Source: Streptomyces venezuelae (GTDB lineage: Bacteria; Actinomycetota; Actinomycetes; Streptomycetales; Streptomycetaceae). From it: 64,000 nucleotides of DNA. The translations under genes were made by a program, and so were the position numbers. The notes below the pieces were generated by a model that did no database searches, had not been told where the DNA came from, and saw only the letters and a list, made by a program, of their open reading frames with translations. Below, piece after piece: positions 28,269 to 37,674 of the stretch. The stretch is from contig NZ_CP029192.1 in NCBI RefSeq assembly GCF_008642315.1, positions 3,596,001-3,660,000 of the forward strand, given 5' to 3'. Numbering within the stretch: position 1 is the first letter of the stretch; the number at the start of each line of letters is the position of its first letter.

Positions 28269-29759
28269 TTACGCGGTGCAGCCCGTCCTGCCGGTCGTGA
28301 GTGTCGCGCACGCCTTCGCGGCCGTCCCCGACTCGGCGGCCACCATCGGCGTGTACGCGTCGAAGTCCTCGTTCACCGTGCTGTTCTGCTTGGCCCCGGC
28401 ACCGCCGCCCGGCCCCGTGATCGTCAGCTCGTCCCCCGGCGTGGCCTGGGTGATCCGCGCCCACGCGGCGCCGCACACCTTGCTGTACCGCACCTCGACC
28501 AGGGTCTGCCCGATCGTCGCCCGCGCCGTCGTCTTCGCCAGCTCACCGCCGCAGCCCATGTTCTCGGGGTCCTTGCCCGCGCAGGCCTTGCCGCTGCACT
28601 CGACCCCGGCGGGCAGGTCCGTGTCCTTCTTGGTCGGCGTCACGGACGGCTTCGCCTTGTCGTCACCCTTGTCGTCGCCGCCGAACCCGGTCATGAAGAC
28701 CGCGGCGGCGATGACCACGAGGGCCCCGACTATGCCCGCGAGGAACATCGTCAGCTTCCGGCGCCGCCGCTGCCTGTCGGGCGATCCCGCGGGACCGCCG
28801 GGACCTGCGGGCGCGCCCGGACCTCCGGGGCCTCCGGGGCTCCCGGCCGCGCCGAAGGCGGACGCCGAGACGTCACCGTACGAGCTGGACGCCCCGTACG
28901 AACCGACCGAGGGCGGCCCCACCGTGGGCGACACCCCGGCAGGACCCGCCACCCCGGTCACCGGCCCGGCACCACCGCCGGAGCCGTTGCGCGCCGCGCC
29001 CCTGCCCCCGGGGGCAGGCGGCTGCGGAGACGGCTGCCCGGGGTAGGAGGGCTGCGAAGGCGGCGACGGCCACGGGGAGGGCGCGTTCCCGGCCGCCTTC
29101 CGCCCCGGGGCCCGGCCGCCCGGCGCTTGGCCGCCCGGCGCTGGCACACCCGGGGCCTGCGCACCCGGGGCCTGCCCGCCCGGTGCTTGCACACCCGGGG
29201 CTTGCGCACCCGGCGCCGTCCGGCCCGGCGCCTGCCGGTCCCGCGTCGCGTCCTGCGTCACGTCCTGCTTCGCGTCCTGCTGCGCGCCCCGCTTCGCGTC
29301 CTGCTGCGCGTCCCGCTTGCCCTCGGTCTTCCCAGGCCTGGGCGCCTTGGGCGCCTTCGGCGTCTTCCCGGGCGCTCCCTTGCCGTCCGCCTTGCCGGAC
29401 CCGCTCATCGGGTCGGGGCCCGTCTCCCCCAGCGCGGCCCGTGCCTGCGAGATGCGGATCGCCTGCATCGTCATGTCGTGCCGCATCTCGGAGCGGCTCC
29501 ACGCCCGCTCCGCGAGCTCCCACATGGTGATGAGGTGCACCGGCGGCGTCCCGGTCACCTCGGCCAGCGCGACGATCGCCCCCTTGGGCGCGAGCAGCCG
29601 CCCGTTCAGATAGCGCTCCCACGACGTCTTGCTGTAGCCGGTCCTGTCGGACACCGCCGCGATGCTCAGCCCGCTGCGGTCGACCAGCCTGCGCAGCTGG
29701 CCGGCGAACTCCCTGACCTCCGGGTCGAGCTCGTCCGGTAGCGCCTTCCAACGAGGCAT
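28269..29759 (-). CDS. Xre-type HTH membrane protein with extracytoplasmic DUF2690 domain
   Basis: 496 residues in four parts. Residues 1-80: HTH (LRRLVDRSGLSIAAVSDRTGYSKTSWERYLNGRLLAPKGAIVALAEV). Residues 115-330: low-complexity linker with DAKQ/DAKR repeats, QAPG repeats and a collagen-like GGPGGPGAP run. A transmembrane helix (LTMFLAGIVGALVVIAAAVFMTGF) follows an Arg cluster. The last 120 residues hold four or more cysteines (VECSGKACAGKDPENMGCG, VCGAAW, CATL, GCTA) as in DUF2690. The topology puts a DNA-binding domain inside and a disulfide-rich domain outside, so it could be a one-component transmembrane sensor; ligand unknown. Confidence 0.85.
   Translation of the reverse strand: MPRWKALPDELDPEVREFAGQLRRLVDRSGLSIAAVSDRTGYSKTSWERYLNGRLLAPKGAIVALAEVTGTPPVHLITMWELAERAWSRSEMRHDMTMQAIRISQARAALGETGPDPMSGSGKADGKGAPGKTPKAPKAPRPGKTEGKRDAQQDAKRGAQQDAKQDVTQDATRDRQAPGRTAPGAQAPGVQAPGGQAPGAQAPGVPAPGGQAPGGRAPGRKAAGNAPSPWPSPPSQPSYPGQPSPQPPAPGGRGAARNGSGGGAGPVTGVAGPAGVSPTVGPPSVGSYGASSSYGDVSASAFGAAGSPGGPGGPGAPAGPGGPAGSPDRQRRRRKLTMFLAGIVGALVVIAAAVFMTGFGGDDKGDDKAKPSVTPTKKDTDLPAGVECSGKACAGKDPENMGCGGELAKTTARATIGQTLVEVRYSKVCGAAWARITQATPGDELTITGPGGGAGAKQNSTVNEDFDAYTPMVAAESGTAAKACATLTTGRTGCTA
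29098..29332. repeat. Tandem repeats inside the Xre-DUF2690 linker
   Basis: Units of about 15 bp (variants of CCCGGCGCCTGCGCA encoding QAPG-type repeats, then variants of GCGTCCTGC encoding DAKQ-type repeats) recur many times. Such tracts are expected to vary in copy number between strains. Confidence 0.6.
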
Positions 29760-30294
29760 TGCTCCCCCTCATCCCCCCGTGCGTTCCTGTTCTGCCCCCG
29801 CGCCGTCCCCGCGTCGACCCCGCGCCGTCCCTGGACTACCCAGTGGGATGCGCGGAGCCGGGATGTCAGTTCCCGGGCGAGAGGCGCACGGGAGCATTCG
29901 GGCCACCGGCGGCGCTGCCGCACTCCCCGCACTGCCCGCGGTCAGGCCCAGTCTCCCACCGCGGCACCCCTCCACGATGCGGAACCCCGGGCACCGGCCG
30001 AGACCTCCCGAACCTTCCGGAATGCATGATTCGCCCCACGTCACCCGTTGCGGAATGGTCACCTCCGTGCCACAGGGATCAACACCCCTTGATCACACTT
30101 GGCGGGTCCATGACTCTGGTCGAGCCCGAACGGCGGTGCCCGTCCTCTCTCGGGGGTGAGGACGGGCACCGTCCCCGAAAGGGCGATGTCGGCCGTTTCC
30201 CGCATGTCTTGCGGCCTTGGGAACCCACGTACTCGGCAGAGTCGGTCTGCGGCATCCGCAGCCGCACCTCCGAAGAGAATCCAAGGAGCCCGAC
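29760..30294. other. Gene-free 535-bp region with promoter-like elements and a leader hairpin
   Basis: No convincing coding frame. It must contain the minus-strand promoter of the Xre-DUF2690 gene and the plus-strand promoter of the small secreted protein. A perfect inverted repeat GATCAA (30077-30082) and TTGATC (30089-30094) overlaps a possible -35 TTGATC followed after 17 bp by GACTCT. A stable hairpin (30134-30171) then lies in the putative leader. Confidence 0.5.
30134..30171 (+). other. Stable 12-bp hairpin upstream of the small secreted protein gene
   Basis: CGGTGCCCGTCC (30134-30145) pairs perfectly with GGACGGGCACCG (30160-30171), loop 14 nt, 123 bp before the ATG and with no upstream plus-strand gene to terminate. 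It may be an attenuator or the end of a short RNA. Confidence 0.45.
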
Positions 30295-30591
30295 ATGAAG
30301 CACCGTCAGCGCCTCGCCGGCGGCGTCCTCGCCGCAGCCGCCCTCCTGGGCGCCACCCTGGCGACGCCCCCCGCCGCGTCGGCGACGTCCGGCACCGCCC
30401 CCGCGTGCGTGAAGCGGGACGTCGTCAAGCACCGCAAGTACGTGAAGGTGACCAACCTCTGCGGTCAGGCCATGCACCTGAAGGTCGTCATCGACTGGGG
30501 CAGCGACTCGCCGTGCCTGACGTACCAGAACAAGGAGCAGTGGGAGTGGAACTGGGGCCGCGGCTCCTACGGCAAGGTCGTCACCTGCTGA
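30295..30591 (+). CDS. Small secreted four-cysteine protein, tendamistat-like spacing
   Basis: 98 residues. Signal peptide MKHRQRLAGGVLAAAALLGATLA... with cleavage near PAASA-T. The mature 68 residues have four cysteines (C38, C56, C74, C98), ending exactly on C98. Spacing 18-18-24 and the LKVVIDWGSDSPC stretch resemble the alpha-amylase inhibitor tendamistat (KVVYEDDTEGLC; spacing about 16-18-28), suggesting a beta-sandwich with two disulfides. The inhibitory Trp-Arg-Tyr triplet is replaced by a KHRKY-like segment, so amylase inhibition is doubtful. ATG at 30295 with AAGGAG at 30283-30288. It is abundant in Trp near the C-terminus (QWEWNW). Function unknown; inhibitor or signalling peptide are guesses. 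Confidence 0.82.
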   Translation: MKHRQRLAGGVLAAAALLGATLATPPAASATSGTAPACVKRDVVKHRKYVKVTNLCGQAMHLKVVIDWGSDSPCLTYQNKEQWEWNWGRGSYGKVVTC

Positions 30592-30602
30592 TCAGAACGT
30601 GA

Positions 30603-31304
30603 TCATCGGCCGTTCCCCGGCCCCGCCCCCGGCGTCACGAGCCCCGTCTCGTACGCCACCACCACCGCCTGCGCCCTGCTGTCCAGGTCGAGCTTGCTCA
30701 TCGTGCGGTTGAGGTGGGTCTTGACCGTGGCCTCGCTGATGTAGAGCCGCTCCGCGATCTCCGCGTTGGTGAGGCCGCCCGCGATCAGCTTCAGGACCTC
30801 CACCTCGCGCAGGGTCAGCGCCCCGAGGTCGGGCGGCGGCTCCGCGTCGTCGGCGCCGGGACCCGCCGTCTGCCGGGCGAACGCCTCGACGAGCCGCCGC
30901 GTCACGCTCGGCGCGAAGAGCGCGTCGCCGCCGCCGACCGCCGCCACGGCCGCGAGCAGCCGTTCGGGCCCCGAGTCCTTGAGCAGGAAACCGGACGCAC
31001 CGGCGCGCAACGCCCCGTACACGTACTCGTCGAGGTCGAACGTCGTCAGGACCAGCACGCGCGGCGCCGGTTCGCCCGCCTGTCCAAGGATCTTCTCGGT
31101 GGCGGTGATGCCGTTCATGCCCGGCATCCGGATGTCCATGAGGACGACGTCGGGGCGGGTCTGCGCGGCGAGCGCCACGGCCTCCTCGCCGTCGCCCGCC
31201 TCCCCCACGACCTCGACGCCGGGCGCGGCGCGCAGCAGCCCCACCAGCCCCGCGCGGATGAGGAACTGGTCGTCGACGACGAGCACCCTGATACGTGAGC
31301 TCAT
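30603..31304 (-). CDS. NarL/LuxR-family response regulator
   Basis: 233 residues. Receiver domain with acidic pair DD (11-12), phospho-acceptor D57 (LMDIRMPG), T in VLTTFDLDEYV, and K in LLKDSG. The LuxR-type HTH near the C-terminus is LTLREVEVLKLIAGGLTNAEIAERLYISEATVKTHLNRTMSKL. Encoded 13 bp downstream of its cognate histidine kinase on the same strand. Target genes unknown. Confidence 0.95.
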   Translation of the reverse strand: MSSRIRVLVVDDQFLIRAGLVGLLRAAPGVEVVGEAGDGEEAVALAAQTRPDVVLMDIRMPGMNGITATEKILGQAGEPAPRVLVLTTFDLDEYVYGALRAGASGFLLKDSGPERLLAAVAAVGGGDALFAPSVTRRLVEAFARQTAGPGADDAEPPPDLGALTLREVEVLKLIAGGLTNAEIAERLYISEATVKTHLNRTMSKLDLDSRAQAVVVAYETGLVTPGAGPGNGR

Positions 31305-31317
31305 CCGGTCACCCGGC

Positions 31318-32481
31318 TCATTCCGTTGCGTCGTCCCCCCGCGCCGCGGCCCGCGCCGAGGTCGGCAGGGTGAGTCGCACGGCGAACCCCCCCTCGCTCA
31401 GCGGGCCGATACTGATCGCCCCGCCGTAGAGCTTGGCCCGCTCCCGCATCCCAATCAAGCCGTGTCCACTGCCCGTCCGCACTCTGTCCTGAATCACCCC
31501 CTGCCCGTCATCGGTGACCGAGACCTCGATGTGCCCGCGCCGGTAAGCGAGTTCGACGGTCGCGGCGGCTCCGCGGGCGTGTTTCAGTACGTTGGTCAGC
31601 GCCTCCTGCACCACGCGGTACGCGCACAGTTCGATACCGGGCGCCACCGGCCGCGGTGTCCCCGTGACCCGCAGTTCGACGGGGACTCCCCCCGCGCGGA
31701 CCCGCTCGACCATCTCGTCCAGGCGGGCCAGACCCGGCATCGGGGCCGCGGGCTCGTCGCCGGTGTGCTCGCCGTCCTCGGCGCGCAGGACGCGCAGCAT
31801 GCGGCGGAGCTCTTCGAGTGCCTCGCCGCTGGTCCCGGATATGGTGCCGAGCGCCGCGCGCGCGGTCGCCGGGTCGGAGCCGAAGACGAACGTCGCGAGG
31901 CCCGCCTGCACGGAGATCACCGACATGTGGTGGGCGACCACGTCGTGCAGTTCGCGCGCGATGCGTCCACGTTCCTCCGCGACCTCGCGGCGGGCCCGCT
32001 CGTCCTGCTCGCGCTTCAACTGCCGGGCCAGTTCGGCCGACCGGCGTGCGACGTACCCGAAGCGCCACAGGACGAGGGAGAAGCCGACGGCCTGGCCGAC
32101 GACGGACGGCATCGACGCGCCCTCGCTGATCGCGCCGGCGTAGATCCACAGGGTGGCCATCAGCGCGGCGCAGGCGAGGGAGACGCGTGGGGAGCGCAGG
32201 GAGGCGACCGTGTAGACGGTGAGCATGGGGCCGAACGTGCCGACCACTGGCCAGTAGCCGACGGTGACGTAGACGAACCACGCCAGATGGACGACGAGCA
32301 AGACGGTGAGCGGGGCCCTGCCGCGGACCGCGACCGGCAGGCAGACCAGCGCGACCAGCGCGTATCCCAGGGGGTCGAGGGCGATCCAGCCCTGTTTGAC
32401 GGACTCCTGGCCGAGCAGCACGGCGACCGTGGTCAGGGCGACCGCGATCAATGCGTCGACAGCGAGGGGGCGGATCCGCAT
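31318..32481 (-). CDS. Sensor histidine kinase (HisKA_3/NarX-like family)
   Basis: 387 residues. Four to five N-terminal hydrophobic segments (residues 7-140) with short loops, a coiled linker, dimerisation/phosphorylation helix RGRIARELHDVVAHHMSV with H179, and an HATPase domain (ALTNVLKHARGAA; VTDDGQGV; GHGLIGMRERAKLYGG). Pairs with the downstream response regulator. The small extracellular portion suggests that it senses a membrane-proximal signal. Start is the ATG at 32479-32481, six bases after a minus-strand TACGCT -10-like box without Shine-Dalgarno, so it is likely leaderless. Upstream in-frame codons are rejected as poorly coding. Confidence 0.92.
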   Translation of the reverse strand: MRIRPLAVDALIAVALTTVAVLLGQESVKQGWIALDPLGYALVALVCLPVAVRGRAPLTVLLVVHLAWFVYVTVGYWPVVGTFGPMLTVYTVASLRSPRVSLACAALMATLWIYAGAISEGASMPSVVGQAVGFSLVLWRFGYVARRSAELARQLKREQDERARREVAEERGRIARELHDVVAHHMSVISVQAGLATFVFGSDPATARAALGTISGTSGEALEELRRMLRVLRAEDGEHTGDEPAAPMPGLARLDEMVERVRAGGVPVELRVTGTPRPVAPGIELCAYRVVQEALTNVLKHARGAAATVELAYRRGHIEVSVTDDGQGVIQDRVRTGSGHGLIGMRERAKLYGGAISIGPLSEGGFAVRLTLPTSARAAARGDDATE

Positions 32482-32695
32482 CGCCGCAGCGTAACGCGCA
32501 TATGGGGGCCGGAACGTCAACCAGCCGCGGTACCGCGGAAGTTGTAGGAACCGGCCGTATACCGCCGCGGGAGCAGGGGGAGTTACAACCAGGACGGGAC
32601 GACGTGAGGGACGGGGCGCCCGTAGTTTGTGGGACCAGCACCACAGGACCGCGGCCGTCGGGAGACCGCACGGGGGAAGGCCCGGTCCGCACGGC

Positions 32696-32729
32696 GGTGG
32701 CCCGTCCCCTCGGGGGAGGACGGGCCACC
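32696..32729 (-). terminator. Hairpin terminator downstream of DUF3017 gene
   Basis: A perfect 12-bp stem (32696-32707 with 32718-32729) around a 10-nt loop, 19 bases beyond the DUF3017 stop codon, closing the folD-DUF3017 transcript. Confidence 0.8.
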
Positions 32730-32747
32730 ATTCGGCACTGCGTCTGT

Positions 32748-33281
32748 CTAGATCGTGTAGTGCAGCGTGTCGTCCAGGAACGGAATCACCAGCCAGGGAC
32801 TGGGCTGCGCCATCATCGCGAGGAGCGCGATGGCGACGCCGAGCACTCCGTACGTGACCATGTCCGTGAACCGCGAGCGGACGGCGAGCATCCCGACGTC
32901 CGGCAGCGCCCAGCGCAGCACGGCACCGCCGATGAGGGCGAGACCGATCAGCAGCGTGCCGACGCGGAACACGTCGAACGCGGTGAGCAGCAGCCCGAGT
33001 CCGACCAGCGAGACGACGCTGAGCAGCGGCCACTGCCGGGCCGGCGCGGGCGCGTCGCCCGCCGCGGCGCGGCCGCCGCCCTCGGGACGCGCGGTGTCCC
33101 GTGTGAACAGCGGGAAGCGGCGCGACACCTTCCGCGGCCGGCCGTCCGGGCCCGGCGCGCTGACCGCGCCCTTGGCCCGGGGAACGTCCGCGGCGCCGCC
33201 CGGTGCGGCTTCCGAGGTGCTGCCCGGCCCGGTTTCCGAGGCGCTGCCCGGTTCGGCTTCCGGGCCCGTGGTCTCGCTCAT
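32748..33281 (-). CDS. DUF3017 membrane protein
   Basis: 177 residues: a Gly/Ser/Pro-rich, poorly conserved first half with an Arg-rich RPRKVSRRFPLFTRD segment, then three hydrophobic helices (LLSVVSLVGLGLLLTAFDVF, VGTLLIGLALIGGAVLRWAL, YGVLGVAIALLAMMAQPSPWLVIPFL). The architecture and the position directly after folD match the actinobacterial DUF3017 family. Starts at ATG 33279-33281; a GTG one codon earlier is possible. Function unknown. Confidence 0.85.
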   Translation of the reverse strand: MSETTGPEAEPGSASETGPGSTSEAAPGGAADVPRAKGAVSAPGPDGRPRKVSRRFPLFTRDTARPEGGGRAAAGDAPAPARQWPLLSVVSLVGLGLLLTAFDVFRVGTLLIGLALIGGAVLRWALPDVGMLAVRSRFTDMVTYGVLGVAIALLAMMAQPSPWLVIPFLDDTLHYTI

Positions 33282-33314
33282 CACCCTCGTCCCTCTCCTG
33301 TTCGGCGCGCGGCT

Positions 33315-34169
33315 TCAGCGCGCGGCGCGTTCCGCGGCCTCGACGACGTTCACCAGGAGCTGGGCGCGGGTCATCGGGCCGACGCCGCCCGGGTTCGGGG
33401 AGATCCAGCCCGCGACCTCGGCGACGCCCGGGTGGACATCGCCGACGATCTTGCCGTTCTCGTCGCGCGAGACGCCCACGTCCAGGACGGCGGCGCCCGG
33501 CTTCACGTCCTCGGGCTTGATCAGGTGCGGCACGCCCGCGGCGGCCACGATGATGTCCGCCCGCCTGAGGTGGGCGGCGAGGTCACGGGTGCCGGTGTGG
33601 CACTGGGTGACCGTGGCGTTCTCGGACTTGCGGGTGAGCAGGAGCGGCATGGGCCTGCCGATGGTGACGCCGCGGCCGACCACGACGACCTCGGCGCCCT
33701 TGATCTCCACGTCGTGCTGCCGGAGCAGCCGGATGATGCCGTACGGGGTGCAGGGCAGCGGCGCCGGCTCGTTCAGGACGAGCCGGCCGAGGTTCATCGG
33801 GTGCAGGCCGTCGGCGTCCTTGTCCGGGTCCATGAGTTCCAGGACGCGGTTCTCGTCGATGCCCTTGGGGAGCGGGAGCTGGACGATGTATCCGGTGCAG
33901 GCCGGGTCCTCGTTGAGCTCGCGGACGACCGCCTCGATCTCCTCCTGGGAGGCGGTGGCGGGCAGTTCGCGCTGGATGGAGGCGATGCCGACCTGCGCGC
34001 AGTCACGGTGCTTCCCCGCGACGTACTTCTGGCTGCCCGGGTCGTCGCCGACCAGGACGGTACCGAGTCCGGGCGTGACGCCCTTCTCCTTCAGGGCCGC
34101 CACGCGGGCGGTCAGTTCGGACTTGATCGCGGCTGCGGTGGCCTTGCCATCGAGAATCTGGGCGGTCAT
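33315..34169 (-). CDS. folD: Bifunctional methylenetetrahydrofolate dehydrogenase/cyclohydrolase
   Basis: 284 residues. Converts 5,10-methylene-THF through methenyl-THF to 10-formyl-THF, the formyl donor used by PurH and PurN encoded nearby. Conserved blocks are [22 protein letters not shown] (substrate and catalytic Lys region), [13 protein letters not shown], the KDADGLHP loop, the NADP fold [18 protein letters not shown], and [13 protein letters not shown] at the C-terminus. ATG at 34167-34169. Probably co-transcribed with the DUF3017 gene 33 bp downstream. Confidence 0.97.
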   Translation of the reverse strand: MTAQILDGKATAAAIKSELTARVAALKEKGVTPGLGTVLVGDDPGSQKYVAGKHRDCAQVGIASIQRELPATASQEEIEAVVRELNEDPACTGYIVQLPLPKGIDENRVLELMDPDKDADGLHPMNLGRLVLNEPAPLPCTPYGIIRLLRQHDVEIKGAEVVVVGRGVTIGRPMPLLLTRKSENATVTQCHTGTRDLAAHLRRADIIVAAAGVPHLIKPEDVKPGAAVLDVGVSRDENGKIVGDVHPGVAEVAGWISPNPGGVGPMTRAQLLVNVVEAAERAAR

Positions 34170-34448
34170 GCCCCCATCTTCCCGGATGAGACCCGCCCGG
34201 TACCAATCAGGGCGCCCCCCGGCGCGACCGCGGTCACCCGCCGGGTCCGCTGGGCCATTTCAGCCGCTGATCAGCGAGGTTGCACTTGCACAACACATAC
34301 CGAATGTGACTGGACAAATAAGCCAGGCCTAAAGAACGATGAGCGGCACAGTGCCGCGGGCAGTGTCGGGGGGACGGACCGCATCTGTAGAACCTTCCTC
34401 CGTGGTGTGCCGCGTCGTCCCCGCACCACCCGACGGAGGAAGACCGCC

Positions 34449-35078
34449 ATGAGTTACGGCGACCCGAACAACCCATACGGGCAGCCGCCCCAGCAGCCCC
34501 CGGCCGCTCCCGGATACGGCTACCCCCAGCAGGGCCCGCCCGGCGTCCCGCCGCAGCAGCCCTACGGCTACCCGCAGCAGCCGGCGTACCCCGGCTACCC
34601 GGGCGGCAACATGATGCAGCAGTCGATGCCGGGTCTGATGATGACCGCTCGTGTGTTCCTGTTCATCGTCGCCGCGGTGCAGGTCCTCATCGGCATCTTC
34701 GCGATCTTCGCTGCCGCCACCGTCAACGACGCCTCGGACGCGGCGTCCGACACCTTCGGGGACAACGAGTTCTCCGACATCGGGCAGGACTCCGCCGCCA
34801 TCATCCTGGTCGTCGCCCTGCTCTTCCTCGGGCTCGCCGCGCTGTCCATCACGCTCGGCGTGAAGTTCTCGAAGGGGGGCCAGGGCATTCGCATCACCAC
34901 CATGGTGTACGGCATCCTCGGCGCCCTGTTCGGGGTGCTCATCCTGATCGGTTCGGCCGACGCCGACACGACCGTGGGACTGGTCTGGGCCCTGCTCTGG
35001 ATAGGTTTCGGCGGGATCATGGCCGCGGCGATGATCGCCCCTTCGGGCGCCGCCTGGTTCAACCGCCCGCGCTACTGA
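34449..35078 (+). CDS. Proline/tyrosine-rich membrane protein
   Basis: 209 residues. The first 60 are a disordered Pro/Gln/Gly/Tyr-rich region with PYGYPQQ-type repeats (NPYGQPPQQPP, GYGYPQQGPPG, PYGYPQQPAYPGYPGG). Four hydrophobic helices follow (from about residue 65), two of them separated by an acidic loop DASDAASDTFGDNEFSDIG. Common type in Streptomyces; the tail may mediate protein contacts at the membrane, but no function is known. ATG at 34449 with GGAGGA at 34434-34439. It lies between folD and purH, convergent with purH. Confidence 0.85.
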   Translation: MSYGDPNNPYGQPPQQPPAAPGYGYPQQGPPGVPPQQPYGYPQQPAYPGYPGGNMMQQSMPGLMMTARVFLFIVAAVQVLIGIFAIFAAATVNDASDAASDTFGDNEFSDIGQDSAAIILVVALLFLGLAALSITLGVKFSKGGQGIRITTMVYGILGALFGVLILIGSADADTTVGLVWALLWIGFGGIMAAAMIAPSGAAWFNRPRY

Positions 35079-35093
35079 GCGAGTCGGGTACGT

Positions 35094-35136
35094 ACGACGG
35101 TGGCCGCGCCCCTGCGAGGGGCGCGGCCACCGTCGT
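35094..35136. terminator. Very long bidirectional terminator before purH end
   Basis: A perfect 19-bp stem (35094-35112 with 35118-35136) with a 5-nt loop, between the convergent proline-rich membrane protein and purH genes. Confidence 0.92.
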
Positions 35137-35153
35137 TCTCACATCAGGTCAGG

Positions 35154-36755
35154 TCAGTGGAAGAAGTGCCGCGTCCCCGTGAAGTACATCGTGACGCCCG
35201 CCTTCTTCGCCGCCTCGACCACCAGCTCGTCACGGACCGAACCGCCCGGCTGCACCACGGCCTTGACGCCCGCGGCCGTCAGGATCTCCAGGCCGTCGGG
35301 GAAGGGGAAGAACGCGTCGGACGCGGCGTAGGAGCCGCGGGCCCGCTCCTCGCCCGCCCGCTCGACGGCAAGCTTCGCGGAGTCGACGCGGTTGACCTGG
35401 CCCATGCCGACGCCGACGGACGCGCCGTCCTTGGCGAGCAGGATCGCGTTGGACTTGACCGCGCGGGACGCCTTCCAGGCGAAGGCCAGCTCGGCGAGCT
35501 CGCCCGCGTTGAGCGCGTCGCCCGTGGCGAGCGTCCAGTTGGCGGGGTTGTCGCCGTCGGCCTGGAGGCGGTCGGTGACCTGGAGCAGCGCGCCGCCGTC
35601 GATCTGCTTGACCTCGACCGCGTTGGACGGCGCCCGATGGGCCCGCAGGACGCGGATGTTCTTCTTCTTGGTGAGGACGTCGAGGGCGCCGTCCTCGTAC
35701 TCCGGCGCGACGATGACCTCGGTGAAGATCTCGGCGACCTGCTCCGCCATCTCCTTGGAGACCGGGCGGTTCACGGCGATGACGCCGCCGAACGCGGAGA
35801 GCGGGTCGCAGGCGTGCGCCTTGCGGTGCGCCTCGGCGACGCTCGCGCCGATCGCGATGCCGCACGGGTTGGCGTGCTTGATGATCGCGACGCAGGGCTC
35901 GTCGTGGTCGTACGCGGCGCGGCGCGCGGCATCCGTGTCCGTGAAGTTGTTGTACGACATCTCCTTGCCGTGCAGCTGCTCGGCCTCGGCGAGACCGCCC
36001 GTGCCGTCGACGTAGAGAGCGGCGCCCTGGTGGGGGTTCTCGCCGTAGCGGAGGACGTTCTTGCGCTCGTACGTGGCGCCGAGGAAGCCGGGGTGGCCCG
36101 ACTCGTCCGCCGCGGCGTAACCGTCCGCGAACCAGCTCGCCACCGCCACGTCGTACGCGGCCGTGTGCTGGAACGCTTCTCCGGCGAGCCGCTTGCGCGC
36201 GGTCAGGTCGAAGCCGCCGGCCTTGACCGCGGCGAGCACGTCGGCGTACCGCTTCGGGTCGGTGACGACCGCGACCGAGGGGTGGTTCTTGGCGGCGGCG
36301 CGGACCATGGACGGGCCGCCGATGTCGATCTGCTCGACGCACTCGTCGGGGGTGGCCCCGGAGGCGACGGTCTCCTTGAAGGGGTAGAGGTTCACGACGA
36401 CGAGCTGGAAGGGCTCGACGCCGAGCTCGGCGAGCTGGCGCCGGTGGTCCTCCAGGCGCAGGTCGGCGAGGATGCCGGCGTGGACCTTCGGGTGCAGGGT
36501 CTTGACCCGGCCGTCCAGGCACTCGGGGAAACCGGTGAGCTCCTCGACCTTGGTGACGGGCACCCCGGCGGCGGCGATCTTCGAGGCGGTCGAACCGGTG
36601 GAGACGAGCTCGACGCCCGCCTCGTGCAGCCCGCGCGCGAGCTCTTCCAGGCCGGTCTTGTCGTAGACGCTGACGAGCGCACGCTTGATGGGGCGCTGTG
36701 CGTCGTTCGCGTTCGCGGCGTTCGCGTTCGCAGGGTTCGTAGCTTCGGCGGTCAC
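35154..36755 (-). CDS. purH: Bifunctional AICAR formyltransferase/IMP cyclohydrolase
   Basis: 533 residues catalysing the last two steps of IMP synthesis. The N-terminal MGS-like IMP cyclohydrolase domain has [28 protein letters not shown], and [15 protein letters not shown]. The formyltransferase domain has [26 protein letters not shown] with its catalytic Lys-His, and [13 protein letters not shown] start at 36753-36755 overlapping the purN stop (GTGA), so translation is coupled. Its substrate AICAR (ZMP) is the precursor of ZTP, the ligand of the riboswitch on glyA in this same window. Confidence 0.97.
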   Translation of the reverse strand: MTAEATNPANANAANANDAQRPIKRALVSVYDKTGLEELARGLHEAGVELVSTGSTASKIAAAGVPVTKVEELTGFPECLDGRVKTLHPKVHAGILADLRLEDHRRQLAELGVEPFQLVVVNLYPFKETVASGATPDECVEQIDIGGPSMVRAAAKNHPSVAVVTDPKRYADVLAAVKAGGFDLTARKRLAGEAFQHTAAYDVAVASWFADGYAAADESGHPGFLGATYERKNVLRYGENPHQGAALYVDGTGGLAEAEQLHGKEMSYNNFTDTDAARRAAYDHDEPCVAIIKHANPCGIAIGASVAEAHRKAHACDPLSAFGGVIAVNRPVSKEMAEQVAEIFTEVIVAPEYEDGALDVLTKKKNIRVLRAHRAPSNAVEVKQIDGGALLQVTDRLQADGDNPANWTLATGDALNAGELAELAFAWKASRAVKSNAILLAKDGASVGVGMGQVNRVDSAKLAVERAGEERARGSYAASDAFFPFPDGLEILTAAGVKAVVQPGGSVRDELVVEAAKKAGVTMYFTGTRHFFH

Positions 36756-37414
36756 GGGATAAGAACCTTTCGTCCCTCAATGCGGTAGCCGTGCCGGGCC
36801 AGACGCCCCACGACATCGACGAGCAGCGTGCGCTCGACTTCCTTGATGCGCTCGTGCAGAGCGCTCTCGTCGTCCTCGTCCCGGACCTCGACCACGCCCT
36901 GGGCGATGATCGGGCCGGTGTCGACGCCGTCGTCGACGAAGTGGACGGTGCAGCCGGTGACCTTCACGCCGTACGCGAGCGCGTCGCGCGCGCCGTGGGC
37001 CCCCGGGAAACTGGGCAGCAGCGCGGGGTGCGTGTTCACGAACCGCCCGCCGAAGCGCGCGAGGAACTCCTTCCCCACGATCTTCATGAACCCGGCGGAG
37101 ACCACCAGGTCGGGGTCGTGCGCGGCCGTCGCCTCGGCCAGGGCCGCGTCCCACTCGTCGCGGGTCGCGTGGTCCTTCACCCGGCAGACGAAGGTCGGGA
37201 CGCCCGCGCGCTCGGCGCGCTCCAGGCCCGCGATGCCGTCGCGGTCGGCGCCGACGGCGACGATCTCGGCGCCGTAGCCCTCCGGGCCCTCGGCACGGAT
37301 GGTGTCGAGCAGGGCCTGGAGATTCGTGCCCGAGCCGGACACCAGCACGACGAGACGCTTGACGGGGCGCTCGACTGGGCGCTCGGGGCGCGCGACCTCA
37401 GCGCTCTTGGCCAC
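36752..37414 (-). CDS. purN: Phosphoribosylglycinamide formyltransferase
   Basis: 220 residues; transfers the formyl group of 10-formyl-THF to GAR in purine synthesis. Motifs are [17 protein letters not shown], the catalytic Asn-His-Asp set in [18 protein letters not shown] and [16 protein letters not shown] 20-residue Pro/Val/Arg-rich N-terminal extension is present. GTG start at 37412-37414, AAAGGG upstream. First gene of the purN-purH operon; the 260-bp upstream gap is shared with a divergent membrane-protein gene and contains the small palindrome GTACGGTCGTAC (about 37445-37456). Confidence 0.96.
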   Translation of the reverse strand: MAKSAEVARPERPVERPVKRLVVLVSGSGTNLQALLDTIRAEGPEGYGAEIVAVGADRDGIAGLERAERAGVPTFVCRVKDHATRDEWDAALAEATAAHDPDLVVSAGFMKIVGKEFLARFGGRFVNTHPALLPSFPGAHGARDALAYGVKVTGCTVHFVDDGVDTGPIIAQGVVEVRDEDDESALHERIKEVERTLLVDVVGRLARHGYRIEGRKVLIP

Positions 37415-37674
37415 AGCGGGGCCCTTTCTCGGAGGATGCCTTTGTACGGTCGTACGAAGGCTTCGAGGCCCGCGATACGGGGAACCCTACGAAGCGGCCG
37501 ACCGCCAGCAACGATACCGGCACCCGGACCCGCCCCTCACGGGACGGGGGCGCGGGCGGAAGGTAGCGTCTGTGGGGAAGCGCCTGAATACCGAAGAACG
37601 CCGCGTTGTCGAGCCGCGCGACGGCTCCGCCACGGCCCTGCCAAGGGCCCTACCAAGGGGAAGACGCACACCTG

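Noticed and set aside
37415..37674. Possible second purine-related riboswitch upstream of purN
   Set aside because: Searched by eye for the ZTP halves (GACUGGC and CCGCCUGGGC) and for GGAACC blocks in order; none in the correct arrangement.
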